Source: Streptomyces sp. DHE7-1
GTDB lineage: Bacteria > Actinomycetota > Actinomycetes > Streptomycetales > Streptomycetaceae
Assembly (NCBI GenBank): GCA_016432725.1
Contig: JACJDG010000003.1
Span: forward strand, 5,424,001-5,488,000
Direction: 5' to 3'
Length of the DNA: 64,000 bases
Of the stretch, positions 37,685-46,925 are shown one piece after another; the stretch's first letter is position 1, and each line of letters begins with the position of its first letter. Position numbers and translations under genes: made by a program. Below the pieces are notes generated by a model, which made no database searches, was not told the DNA's origin, and was given only the letters and a program-made list of their open reading frames with translations.

Positions 37685-37726
37685 ATGCGCACCCGAATTC
37701 TCGTACTTGGACAGCGCGTCGGCTGA
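37685..37726 (+). CDS. ilvB leader peptide (13 aa), Ile-Leu-Val run
   Basis: A 13-codon ORF encoding MRTRILVLGQRVG. Isoleucine, leucine and valine stand together (ILVL), the three amino acids made by the downstream pathway. It lies about 55 nt upstream of an intrinsic terminator and 168 nt before ilvB. When branched-chain aminoacyl-tRNAs are scarce, a ribosome stalled in the ILV codons would be expected to prevent terminator folding. Such leaders upstream of ilvB in actinobacteria have been predicted in comparative work that I recall. Confidence 0.75.
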   Translation: MRTRILVLGQRVG

Positions 37727-37780
37727 ACTGGGACCCACCGGAGGACGATCCGGAATCCCCAGCGACCTACCCGGCGCGCT

Positions 37781-37814
37781 CCCCTCGCTTGCCTTCCGGC
37801 ACGAGGGGTTTTTT
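37781..37814 (+). terminator. Intrinsic terminator (attenuator) before ilvB
   Basis: Arms CCCCTCG (37781-37787) and CGAGGGG (37802-37808) with an inner TGCC/GGCA stem, followed at once by six T (37809-37814). This is one of the few T-tailed hairpins in the window. It lies between the leader peptide and ilvB with no gene ending nearby, so it must act as an attenuator. Confidence 0.82.
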
Positions 37815-37893
37815 GTTGCACGAGCGCCTTTCGTGCGGCACCTCGACTCCGCCCAAACCTCGCATAAGACCTCAGCATCGAGAAGAGAAGCCG

Positions 37894-39741
37894 ATGACCG
37901 AGCAGGCCACCGGGGCCCATCCGCAGCCCCGGCCCCGATCCGGAGGACATCAGTCCGCCCCCGTCGAGCACGTCACGGGCGCGCAGTCCCTCATCCGCTC
38001 CCTCGAGGAGGTCGGCGCGGACACGGTATTCGGCATTCCCGGCGGGGCGATCCTGCCCGCTTACGACCCGCTGATGGACTCCACCCGGGTCCGGCACGTC
38101 CTGGTCCGGCACGAGCAGGGCGCCGGCCACGCGGCCACCGGTTATGCGCAGGCCACCGGCAAGGTCGGCGTCTGCATGGCGACCTCGGGCCCGGGCGCGA
38201 CCAACCTGGTCACCCCGATCGCCGACGCGCACATGGACTCGGTGCCGCTCGTGGCGATCACCGGGCAGGTCGCGTCCAAGGCGATCGGCACGGACGCCTT
38301 CCAGGAGGCGGACATCGTCGGCATCACCATGCCGATCACCAAGCACAACTTCCTGGTCACCAAGGCGGAGGACATCCCGCGGACCATCGCGGAGGCCTTC
38401 CACATCGCCTCCACCGGCCGCCCCGGCCCGGTCCTGGTGGACATCGCCAAGGACGCCCTCCAGGCGAAGACCACCTTCTCCTGGCCGCCGGTCACGGACC
38501 TGCCCGGCTACCGCCCGGTGACCAAGCCGCACGCCAAGCAGATCCGCGAGGCCGCCAAGCTGATCACCACGGCGAAGCGTCCCGTGCTCTACGTCGGCGG
38601 CGGCGTCCTCAAGGCGCGGGCCACCGCCGAGCTGAAGGTCCTCGCCGAACTCACCGGAGCGCCCGTCACCACCACCCTGATGGCGCTCGGCGCGTTCCCC
38701 GACAGCCACCCGCTGCACGTGGGAATGCCGGGCATGCACGGTGCGGTCACCGCCGTCACCGCGCTGCAGAAGGCCGACCTGATCGTCGCCCTCGGAGCCC
38801 GCTTCGACGACCGCGTCACCGGCAAGCTGGACAGCTTCGCCCCGTACGCCAAGATCGTCCACGCCGACATCGACCCCGCCGAGATCGGCAAGAACCGCGC
38901 CGCCGACGTGCCGATCGTCGGCGACGCCCGCGAGGTCATCGCCGACCTGGTCCAGGCGGTGCAGAAGGAGCACAGCGAGGGCCACAAGGGCGACTACACC
39001 GCATGGTGGAGCGACCTGAGCCGCTGGCGCGACACCTACCCGCTCGGCTACGACCAGCCCGAGGACGGCTCGCTGTCCCCGCAGGCCGTCATCGAGCGCG
39101 TCGGGCAGCTCGCGCCCGAGGGCACGATCTTCGCGGCGGGCGTCGGCCAGCACCAGATGTGGTCCGCGCACTTCATCCAGTACGAACAGCCCGCCACCTG
39201 GCTGAACTCCGGCGGCGCCGGAACCATGGGCTACGCGGTCCCGGCCGCGATGGGCGCCAAGGCCGGGCAGCCCGACCGCACGGTGTGGGCGATCGACGGC
39301 GACGGCTGCTTCCAGATGACCAATCAGGAGCTGACCACCTGCGCCCTGAACAACATCCCGATCAAGGTCGCCGTCATCAACAACGGCGCCCTCGGGATGG
39401 TCCGCCAGTGGCAGACCCTGTTCTACAACCAGCGGTACTCCAACACCGTCCTGCACTCCGGTCCGGAGGACGTCAACCCGGAGGCCAGGGGCACCCGGGT
39501 CCCCGACTTCGTGAAGCTGTCGGAGGCGATGGGCTGCCACGCGATCCGCTGCGAGCGCCCGGAGGACCTGGACAAGGTCATCGAGGAGGCGAACTCCATC
39601 AACGACCGCCCCGTCGTCGTCGACTTCATCGTCCACGAGGACGCGATGGTGTGGCCGATGGTGGCCGCCGGCACCTCCAACGACGAGATCATGGCCGCCC
39701 GGGACGTCCGCCCCGACTTCGGCGACAGCGAAGACGACTGA
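37894..39741 (+). CDS. ilvB: Acetolactate synthase large subunit
   Basis: IlvB, 615 residues, joins two pyruvates (or pyruvate and 2-ketobutyrate) using thiamin diphosphate, the first committed step of valine, leucine and isoleucine synthesis. Glu74 in RHEQGAGHAATGY is the cofactor-activating glutamate. The ThDP/Mg motif is IDGDGCFQMTNQELTTCALN through NN, and the FAD-domain ALGARFDDRVTGK is present. ATG 37894 has AGAAGAGAAG upstream. ilvN follows after 28 bp. Control is by the leader-peptide attenuator upstream. Confidence 0.96.
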   Translation: MTEQATGAHPQPRPRSGGHQSAPVEHVTGAQSLIRSLEEVGADTVFGIPGGAILPAYDPLMDSTRVRHVLVRHEQGAGHAATGYAQATGKVGVCMATSGPGATNLVTPIADAHMDSVPLVAITGQVASKAIGTDAFQEADIVGITMPITKHNFLVTKAEDIPRTIAEAFHIASTGRPGPVLVDIAKDALQAKTTFSWPPVTDLPGYRPVTKPHAKQIREAAKLITTAKRPVLYVGGGVLKARATAELKVLAELTGAPVTTTLMALGAFPDSHPLHVGMPGMHGAVTAVTALQKADLIVALGARFDDRVTGKLDSFAPYAKIVHADIDPAEIGKNRAADVPIVGDAREVIADLVQAVQKEHSEGHKGDYTAWWSDLSRWRDTYPLGYDQPEDGSLSPQAVIERVGQLAPEGTIFAAGVGQHQMWSAHFIQYEQPATWLNSGGAGTMGYAVPAAMGAKAGQPDRTVWAIDGDGCFQMTNQELTTCALNNIPIKVAVINNGALGMVRQWQTLFYNQRYSNTVLHSGPEDVNPEARGTRVPDFVKLSEAMGCHAIRCERPEDLDKVIEEANSINDRPVVVDFIVHEDAMVWPMVAAGTSNDEIMAARDVRPDFGDSEDD

Positions 39742-39769
39742 GCCGGAAGAGCGAAGAGGAAGACCAGAC

Positions 39770-40294
39770 ATGTCCAAGCACACGCTCTCCGTCCTGGTGG
39801 AGAACACCCCCGGCATCCTCGCCCGGATCGCCGCCCTCTTCTCCCGTCGCGGCTTCAACATCGACTCGCTCGCCGTGGGCGTCACCGAGCACCCCGACAT
39901 CTCCCGGATCACCATCGTGGTCAGCGTCGAGGAGTTCCCGCTGGAGCAGGTCACCAAGCAGCTCAACAAGCTCGTCAACGTGCTGAAGATCGTGGAGCTG
40001 GAGCCCGGACAGGCCGTTCAGCGCGAACTCGTCCTGGTGAAGGTCCGCGCCGACAACGAGACCCGCTCCCAGATCGTGGAGATCGTCCAGCTCTTCCGCG
40101 CCAAGACCGTGGACGTCTCCCCGGAGGCCGTGACCATCGAGGCCACCGGGTCCAGCGACAAGCTGTCCGCCATGCTCAAGATGCTGGAGCCGTTCGGCAT
40201 CAAGGAACTGGTCCAGTCCGGCACGATCGCGATCGGCCGCGGCGCCCGTTCGATCACGGACCGGTCGCTTCGCGCACTGGACCGATCCGCGTAA
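39770..40294 (+). CDS. ilvN: Acetolactate synthase small regulatory subunit
   Basis: IlvN (IlvH), 174 residues, the regulatory subunit that activates IlvB and gives it valine feedback control. The N-terminal ACT domain is HTLSVLVENTPGILARIAAL, with RRGFNIDSLAVGVTE and the usual Asn in NTPG; the C-terminal domain has KTVDVSPEAVTIEATGSSDK. Length is normal. It is 28 bp after ilvB in the same operon. A hairpin follows, and ilvC then seems to have its own promoter. Confidence 0.95.
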   Translation: MSKHTLSVLVENTPGILARIAALFSRRGFNIDSLAVGVTEHPDISRITIVVSVEEFPLEQVTKQLNKLVNVLKIVELEPGQAVQRELVLVKVRADNETRSQIVEIVQLFRAKTVDVSPEAVTIEATGSSDKLSAMLKMLEPFGIKELVQSGTIAIGRGARSITDRSLRALDRSA

Positions 40295-40301
40295 GGCTGG
40301 G

Positions 40302-40376
40302 TACGGGCGGCCGGCGCGCACCGTCCGCCCGTATGCCGAGACCCCGAGACTTCCTTCCCCCTCACCGGCATACGGT
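40302..40376. promoter_or_regulatory. ilvN terminator hairpin and ilvC promoter
   Basis: Arms TACGGGCGG (40302-40310) and CCGCCCGTA (40325-40333) form a hairpin after ilvN. A -10 box TACGGT (40371-40376) follows, about 36 nt before the ilvC start, suggesting that ilvC can be transcribed on its own. Confidence 0.5.
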
Positions 40377-40412
40377 GGGAGCAGAAACTGCACACCAAGG
40401 AGAGAACCCAAA

Positions 40413-41411
40413 GTGGCCGAGCTGTTCTACGACGCTGACGCCGACCTGTCCATCATCCAGGGCCGCAAGGTCGCGGTCATCGGCTACGGCAGCCAGGGCC
40501 ACGCCCACGCGCTGTCGCTGCGCGACTCCGGTGTCGACGTCCGTGTCGGTCTGCACGAGGGCTCCAAGTCCCAGGCCAAGGCCGAGGAGCAGGGCCTGCG
40601 CGTGGTGACCCCGGCCGAGGCCGCCGCCGAGGCCGACGTCATCATGATCCTCGTCCCGGACCCGATCCAGGGCCAGGTCTACGAGGAGTCGATCGCCCCC
40701 AACCTGAAGGACGGCGACGCGCTGTTCTTCGGCCACGGCTTCAACATCCGCTTCGGCTTCATCAAGCCGCCGGCCGGCGTCGACGTCTGCATGGTCGCCC
40801 CGAAGGGCCCGGGCCACCTGGTCCGCCGCCAGTACGAGGAGGGCCGCGGCGTTCCCTGCATCGCCGCCGTCGAGCAGGACGCCTCCGGTAACGCCTTCGC
40901 GCTGGCCCTGTCCTACGCCAAGGGCATCGGCGGCACCCGGGCGGGTGTCATCAAGACGACCTTCACCGAGGAGACCGAGACCGACCTGTTCGGCGAGCAG
41001 GCCGTCCTGTGCGGTGGCACCGCCGCGCTGGTGAAGGCGGGCTTCGAGACCCTGACCGAGGCGGGCTACCAGCCCGAGATCGCCTACTTCGAGTGCCTGC
41101 ACGAGCTGAAGCTGATCGTGGACCTCATGTACGAGGGCGGCCTGGAGAAGATGCGCTGGTCCATCTCCGAGACCGCCGAGTGGGGCGACTACGTCACCGG
41201 CCCGCGCATCATCACCGACGCCACCAAGGCCGAGATGAAGAAGGTCCTCGCCGAGATCCAGGACGGCTCCTTCGCCCAGAACTGGATGGACGAGTACCAC
41301 GGCGGCCTGAAGAAGTACAACGAGTACAAGCAGCAGGACTCCGAGCACCTGCTGGAGACCACCGGCAAGCAGCTCCGCAAGCTGATGAGCTGGGTGAACG
41401 AGGAGGCGTAA
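40413..41411 (+). CDS. ilvC: Ketol-acid reductoisomerase
   Basis: IlvC, 332 residues (short class I form), converts acetolactate to dihydroxyisovalerate with NADPH and Mg. The Rossmann loop is VAVIGYGSQGHAHALSLRDS. The catalytic part has GPGHLVRRQYEEGRGVPCI and, for the metal site, FTEETETDLFGEQAVLCGG and YFECLHELKLIVDLMYEGG. GTG 40413 has AAGGAGAG at 40398-40405. It ends at a T-tailed hairpin at 41423. Confidence 0.96.
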   Translation: MAELFYDADADLSIIQGRKVAVIGYGSQGHAHALSLRDSGVDVRVGLHEGSKSQAKAEEQGLRVVTPAEAAAEADVIMILVPDPIQGQVYEESIAPNLKDGDALFFGHGFNIRFGFIKPPAGVDVCMVAPKGPGHLVRRQYEEGRGVPCIAAVEQDASGNAFALALSYAKGIGGTRAGVIKTTFTEETETDLFGEQAVLCGGTAALVKAGFETLTEAGYQPEIAYFECLHELKLIVDLMYEGGLEKMRWSISETAEWGDYVTGPRIITDATKAEMKKVLAEIQDGSFAQNWMDEYHGGLKKYNEYKQQDSEHLLETTGKQLRKLMSWVNEEA

Positions 41412-41422
41412 GCCCCACGTCA

Positions 41423-41452
41423 GGGGTCGGGGCACACTGCTCCGGCCCCTTT
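41423..41452 (+). terminator. Intrinsic terminator after ilvC
   Basis: Arms GGGGTCGGGGC (41423-41433) and GCTCCGGCCCC (41439-41449) pair over 11 bp, with two G-U pairs and a 5-nt loop, and are followed by TTT. Confidence 0.78.
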
Positions 41453-41638
41453 GTCCACCCCGTCCAGCCACGGACGGGTGATCCTTCCGCAGAGGCGCAA
41501 GACGGCCTCCTGCACGCCACTAGACTGCTGCACAACATACGCGTCAGGCCCACAGCGTCGTGCGTCTTCCGCGGCTAGCCCCCTCCACCGCCAGCGGCCG
41601 TCGGGACGGCCGTCCGCATTGGACTTGTGAGGACTCAC

Positions 41639-43227
41639 GTGAGCTCGAAACCCGTCGTACTCATCGCTGAAGAGCTGTCGCCCGCCACCGTCGACGCGCT
41701 TGGCCCGGACTTCGAGATCCGGCACTGCAACGGCGCGGACCGCGCCGAACTGCTCCCCGCCATCGCCGACGTCGACGCGATCCTGATCCGGTCCGCCACC
41801 AAGGTCGACGCGGAGGCCGTCGCCGCCGCGAAGCAGCTCAAGGTCGTCGCGCGAGCCGGCGTCGGCCTGGACAACGTCGACGTCTCCGCCTCCACCAAGG
41901 CCGGCGTGATGGTCGTCAACGCCCCGACCTCGAACATCGTGACCGCCGCCGAGCTGGCCTGCGGTCTGCTCCTCGCCACCGCCCGCAACATCCCGCAGGC
42001 CAACGCCGCGCTGAAGAACGGCGAGTGGAAGCGCAGCAAGTACACCGGTGTCGAGCTGGCCGAGAAGACCCTCGGTGTCGTGGGCCTGGGCCGCATCGGC
42101 GCCCTCGTCGCCCAGCGCATGTCCGCCTTCGGCATGAAGGTCGTCGCCTACGACCCCTACGTGCAGCCCGCGCGGGCCGCGCAGATGGGCGTCAAGGTGC
42201 TCTCCCTCGACGAGCTGCTCGAGGTCTCCGACTTCATCACCGTCCACCTGCCGAAGACCCCCGAGACCCTCGGTCTGATCGGCGACGAGGCGCTGCGCAA
42301 GGTCAAGCCCAGCGTGCGCATCGTCAACGCGGCCCGCGGCGGCATCGTCGACGAGGCGGCGCTGTACGCGGCGCTGAAGGAGGGCCGGGTGGCCGGCGCC
42401 GGTCTCGACGTGTACGCGAAGGAGCCCTGCACGGACTCCCGCTGTTCGAGCTGGACCAGGTCGTCTGCACCCCGCACCTCGGCGCGTCCACGGACGAGGC
42501 CCAGGAGAAGGCCGGCATCGCCGTCGCGCGGTCGGTGCGCCTGGCGCTCGCCGGCGAGCTGGTGCCGGACGCGGTGAACGTGCAGGGCGGTGTCATCGCG
42601 GAGGACGTCAAGCCGGGGCTGCCGCTCGCCGAGCGCCTCGGCCGCATCTTCACCGCCCTCGCGGGCGAGGTCGCGGTCCGTCTCGACGTGGAGGTCTACG
42701 GCGAGATCACCCAGCACGACGTGAAGGTGCTCGAGCTCTCCGCGCTCAAGGGCGTCTTCGAGGACGTCGTCGACGAGACCGTGTCGTACGTCAACGCCCC
42801 GCTGTTCGCGCAGGAGCGCGGTGTCGAGGTGCGCCTGACGACCAGCTCCGAGTCCGCCGAGCACCGCAACGTGGTGACCGTGCGCGGCACGCTGGCGGGC
42901 GGCGAGGAGGTGTCGGTCTCCGGCACGCTGGCCGGCCCGAAGCACCTGCAGAAGATCGTCGCGGTCGGCGACTACGACGTCGACCTCGCCCTCGCCGACC
43001 ACATGGTCGTCCTGCGCTACGAGGACCGTCCGGGTGTCGTCGGCACCGTCGGCCGCATCCTCGGCGAGGCCGGCCTCAACATCGCCGGTATGCAGGTCGC
43101 CCGCGCGGCGGCGGGCGGGGAGGCCCTGGCCGTCCTGACCGTCGACGACACGGTGGCCGCCGGCGTGCTGGCCGAGGTCGCGGAGGAGATCGGGGCGACC
43201 TCCGCCCGCTCGGTGAACCTGGTCTGA
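41639..43227 (+). CDS. serA: D-3-phosphoglycerate dehydrogenase (long form), frame break
   Basis: SerA, about 529 residues, first enzyme of serine synthesis, oxidising 3-phosphoglycerate with NAD. Family blocks: RSATKVDAEAVAAAKQLKVV, GVVGLGRIGALVAQRM (NAD site), NAARGGIVDEAALYAALKEG and HLGASTDEAQEKAG. A C-terminal intervening domain and ACT domain (VVLRYEDRPGVVGTVGRIL) follow. The frame breaks at the C run 42438-42440; one extra C restores LFELDQVVCTPHLGAS. GTG 41639 with GAGG upstream is preferred over GTG 41627. The length matches the actinobacterial long form. Confidence 0.93.
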
Positions 43228-43242
43228 CCCGACCGACCACCG

Positions 43243-43281
43243 GGAAGCGCCGGACGGGTCCAGGACCCGTCCGGCGCTTCC
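43243..43281. terminator. Long perfect hairpin between convergent serA and MFS genes
   Basis: 19-bp complementary arms (43243-43261 and 43263-43281, GGAAGCGCCGGACGGGTCC and its complement) between the serA stop and the convergent MFS gene; it can serve both. Confidence 0.82.
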
Positions 43282-43298
43282 TCGTGTCCGGCCACGTC

Positions 43299-44845
43299 TC
43301 AGGCCGCTGTCTCCATCTCGGCCCCGGCCGCCGGAGCGTGCCGCGCCCCGGTCCCGCGCAGTGTCACCGCCGCCGCGGCGGCCGCGACGACCAGCACCGC
43401 CGCCCCCGCGATCGCCGCCCCGTGCATCCCGGTGGTGAACGCCTCCCGGGCCGCGGCCGCCAGGGCGTCGCCCGAGCGCTCCGGCAGCCGTCCGGCGACC
43501 GCGAGCGCGCCGCCCAGGGTCTCGTGCGCCTCGGCCGGGGCCGAGGCCGGCATCCCGTGGCGGAACAGGGCCGTACCGATGGAGCCGAGGGCCGCCATGC
43601 CCAGCGCGCCGCCGAACTCCTGGCCGGTCTCCAGCAGAGCCGAGGCCGTGCCCGCCTGCTCCACCGGGGCCGTGCCCATCGCCAGGTCCGTCATCTGGGA
43701 CATCACCATGACGATGCCGGACGCGAGGACGCCGCAGGCGGCGAGGACGATCCAGAGCGAGTCCGTGCCGGTCAGGGCCAGCATGCCGAAGCCGACCGCC
43801 GCGACGGCGAAGCCGGCGGTGACCACGTAGGCGCGGTCGACGCCCCGCTGGACCAGGGCGGTCGCGGCCGGGGCCGCCAGGCCGATCGGCACCGACGGCA
43901 GCAGCGACCACAGGGCCGCCTCCATCGCGCTCTTGTCCAGCACCGACTGCAGGTACTGCGTGGTGAAGAAGGCCGAACCGATCACCGCCAGCGCGGAGAC
44001 GAGGTTCAGCAGGACGGCGGGGCGAAGCCGCGGCCGCGGAAGAGGGCCGGCGGGATCATCGGTGAGGCCGCGGTGCGCTGCCGGTGGACGAACAGCGCCG
44101 CGAAGAGCAGGCCCACGGTGACCGGGACGACGTACCGCGGGTGCCAGCCCTCGGACGGGATCTCCTTGAGGCCGTAGATCACGGGGAGTACCGCGGCCAT
44201 CGACAGCGGCACGCTCAGCAGGTCGAAGCGGCCGGGTTCCGGGTTCCTCGACTCGGGCAGCAGCACCGGGCCGAGGAGCAGCAGCAGTGCCATCGCCGGC
44301 AGGTTGACCAGGAAGACCGAGCCCCACCAGAAGTACTGGACCAGGACACCGCTGAGCACCGAACCGAGCGCGATGCCGCCGGTCATGACGCCCGACCAGA
44401 TGCCGATCGCCTTCGCGCGCTGCGCGGGGTCGGTGAACATCGTGCGGAGCAGCGCCATGGTCGACGGCATCAGGGTCGCGCCGCCGACGCCGAGGACGGC
44501 GCGGGCCGCGATCAGGGTCTCGGCGCTGTCGGCGTAGGCCGCCACCAGGGACGCGGCGCCGAACGCGGCCGCGCCGATCAGCAGCAGCCGGCGCCTGCCG
44601 ATGCGGTCGCCCAGCGAGCCCATCGTCATCAGCAGGCCCGCCAGGACGAAGGCGTAGATGTCGAAGATCCACAGCTGCTGGGTGCCGGTCGGCTCCAGGT
44701 CCGCGCTGATCGCCGGGATGGCGAAGTACAGGACGGAGACGTCCATCGAGACCAGCAGCAGCGGAAGCATCAGCACGCAGAGCGCGGTCCATTCGCGGCG
44801 GCCCGCGCGGCCGCCGGGGGTGTCGGTGCTCGTCGAGTTCGTCAT
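43299..44845 (-). CDS. MFS multidrug-type exporter (DHA2-like), frame break
   Basis: A 515-residue major facilitator of the 14-helix EmrB/QacA type. N-terminal half: LLVSMDVSVLYFAIPAIS, IYAFVLAGLLMTMGSLGDRI (motif A GDRIGRRRLLL), MPSTMALLRTMFTDPAQRAK. The frame breaks at the G run 44019-44022; one extra base joins FRGRGFAP to AVLLNLVSALAVIGSAFFTT and the last helices. It is divergent from the TetR gene at 44944, which probably represses it. Likely proton-driven export of a hydrophobic toxicant. Confidence 0.88.
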
Positions 44846-44876
44846 GACGGTGACTGTACGGACGTATTAAACGTCT

Positions 44877-44936
44877 GTCTAGAACGCTTGTATAGGTCAT
44901 GCGTCTAGGACGGCCGTATGGATCCGGCGCTAGGCT
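44877..44936. promoter_or_regulatory. Divergent MFS/TetR promoter with direct repeats
   Basis: GTCTAGAACG (44877-44886) and GTCTAGGACG (44903-44912) are direct repeats 26 bp apart between the divergent starts. TAGGCT (44931-44936) lies 7 nt before the TetR ATG, the leaderless arrangement. The repeats are candidate repressor sites. Confidence 0.5.
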
Positions 44937-44943
44937 GGACCGC

Positions 44944-45525
44944 ATGGGACACCGTGAGGATCTGCTCGAAGGCGCCAAGAGCTGCCTGCTGGAGAAGGGC
45001 TTCGCGCGCACCACCGCGCGCGACATCGTCAAGGCCTCGGGGACCAACCTGGCCTCGATCGGCTACCACTACGGTTCGAAGGACGCCCTGCTGGCCAAGG
45101 CGTACGTCGCGCTGGTGGAGGGGCTGTCCGACGCCTTCGACGGAGGGGGCGCCGTGGAGCCGGAGGGCGCGCCCGGTTCCCTGGAGCGCTTCCGGTGGGT
45201 GTGGTCGAACGTCGTCGACACGATGCGCGCGCCCGGCTCGATGTGGCGCCTCAGTATGGAGATCGTGGTCATGGGCGACCAGCTCCCCGAGGTACGCGAC
45301 CATCTGGCGCTCGCGCAGCGCGAGGCCGGCCGCGGTCTCATCCCGATGCTCATGGGCGGCCGGGAGGAGGACGTCCCGGACGAGACCGCGGACACCCTCG
45401 GCAGGTTCTACGTGACCCTGATGACCGGTCTCATCGCCCAGTGGACCTTCGACCCGAAGACCGCTCCCGACGGGGACGCGCTGGCCGAGGGCCTGCGCAT
45501 GGTCATCGAGGCCGCGAACCGCTGA
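44944..45525 (+). CDS. TetR-family repressor of the adjacent exporter
   Basis: A 193-residue TetR regulator. N-terminal HTH: GHREDLLEGAKSCLLEKGFA, then TARDIVKASGTNLASIGYHYGSK. The C-terminal domain (MWRLSMEIVVMGDQLPEVRD, FYVTLMTGLIAQWTFDPKTA) is of the common ligand-sensing type. It is divergent from the MFS exporter, the classical layout for local control of a drug pump. ATG 44944 follows TAGGCT at 7 nt without a ribosome site. It ends 17 bp before the convergent PucR-type gene. Confidence 0.88.
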   Translation: MGHREDLLEGAKSCLLEKGFARTTARDIVKASGTNLASIGYHYGSKDALLAKAYVALVEGLSDAFDGGGAVEPEGAPGSLERFRWVWSNVVDTMRAPGSMWRLSMEIVVMGDQLPEVRDHLALAQREAGRGLIPMLMGGREEDVPDETADTLGRFYVTLMTGLIAQWTFDPKTAPDGDALAEGLRMVIEAANR

Positions 45526-45542
45526 CCGTCCGGCCCGGCGGC

Positions 45543-46780
45543 TCAGGCCAGCCGCGCCCGCTTCAGCGCCATGTGCAGCAGCAGCCGGTCCTCGCCGTCG
45601 TCCAGGTCGAGGCCGGTGAGCTGCTCGACGCGGGAGAGGCGGTAGTAGAGGGTCTGCCGGTGGACACCCAGCTCGGCCGCCGTGCGGCCGGCCTGCCCCG
45701 CGCAGTCGAGGTAGACCTCGGCGGTGCGGGCCAGCTCCCGGTGGGCCGGGGTCAGAAGCGGGCCGACCGCGGGGTCGTGGGCGGCCTGCGGCGGCAGCGC
45801 GGTCAGCAGCCGGTACGGGCCGACGCGCCCCCACTCCGCGACCGGCCCGAACCGCGGCTCGGCCAGCGCCGCCCGCGCCGCGGCGGACGCCTCCTGCCAG
45901 ACCTCGCCCAGCTCGGCCAGCCCGAGCCGGGGCTCACCGACCCCCGCGGCCGCCGCGTCCCGGGGCCGGTGCGCGCCGCGCGCCCCTGCGGACTCCTTCA
46001 GTACCCGGGACGCGGCCGTCAGGGCCGGTGCCGTCACGTCCGCCGAGCGGAGCCGCACCAGCACCGCCAGGCTCTGCTCCGCGGCCCCCAGGGGACGGTG
46101 CACAGCGCCGTCGCGTGCGGGACCGTACGGACGGACGGCGCGTCGTCCGGGTCGGCCGACGGCCAGGGGGCGACGCAGACCAGCGTGTGCGGAGCGTCGG
46201 CGCGCGTCCCCAGCGCGGTGCGCAGTTCGGCCACCGCCATGTCCTGCTGCCAGCCGCGTTCCGCGGTCAGCACCGCCCGCAGCTCCCGGCCCAGCCCCGC
46301 CCCCGCCCGCTGCTCGTCCGCGAGCAGGGCGCCGATCCGGCCCGTCACCTGCATGGCGGCGCCCAGTTGGGCCTCCGTCGGACCGGGGTCGTCGTCCAGC
46401 AGCCAGACGTAGCCGAGGACCACCCCCCGGTGGCGCACCGGCAGGCAGATGCGCCCGCGGTAGACGCCGGCCTCCGGGGTCGGCGGGATGCGGACCGGTC
46501 CGGTCGCCCGGGTGATGCCGAAGCCCTCGAACCACTCCCGCACCGTCGCGGTGGAGCGCCGGGTCAGGATCGAGCGGGTGCGCACCGGGTCCAGGGCCGA
46601 CGGGTCCAGGTCGCCCTCGCTGTCGTACGCCCCGAAGGCGATCAGCTCGAAGTCGCGGTTCTCCAGGGTCGCGGGAACGCCCAGCAGCTCCGAGATCTCG
46701 TCCACGAGCTCCTGGTAGTCAGCCTTGTACTCCGACGCCACCCCCGTATTCTCGCGCACTTCCGCGTCCGCTTCATACAT
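45543..46780 (-). CDS. PucR-family regulator of proline catabolism, frame break
   Basis: A PucR-type activator of about 412 residues. The N-terminal sensor part has LVDEISELLGVPATLENRDF and GYVWLLDDDPGPTEAQLGAA (GAF-like); the C-terminal HTH_30 domain reads AELGVHRQTLYYRLSRVEQL with TGLDLDDGEDRLLLHMALK. The frame breaks at the C run 46085-46089; one extra base continues as CTVPWGAAEQSLAVLVRLRS. It is divergent from the proline dehydrogenase gene, matching PruR/PutR-like regulators of proline use in other actinobacteria. ATG 46780. Confidence 0.82.
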
Positions 46781-46925
46781 CTGTCTGAGATACCGGGCAC
46801 GGATGCGTGACAGCTGTCGATGGCAGACGATCGGAGTGATCCGTAAGTTTCACGGTGGTTCTCCGTGCCGTACCCGAATCGTCGGACGTCGGCCTCAATC
46901 GGTGCTTTTGTAGTGGAGGTGCCCC

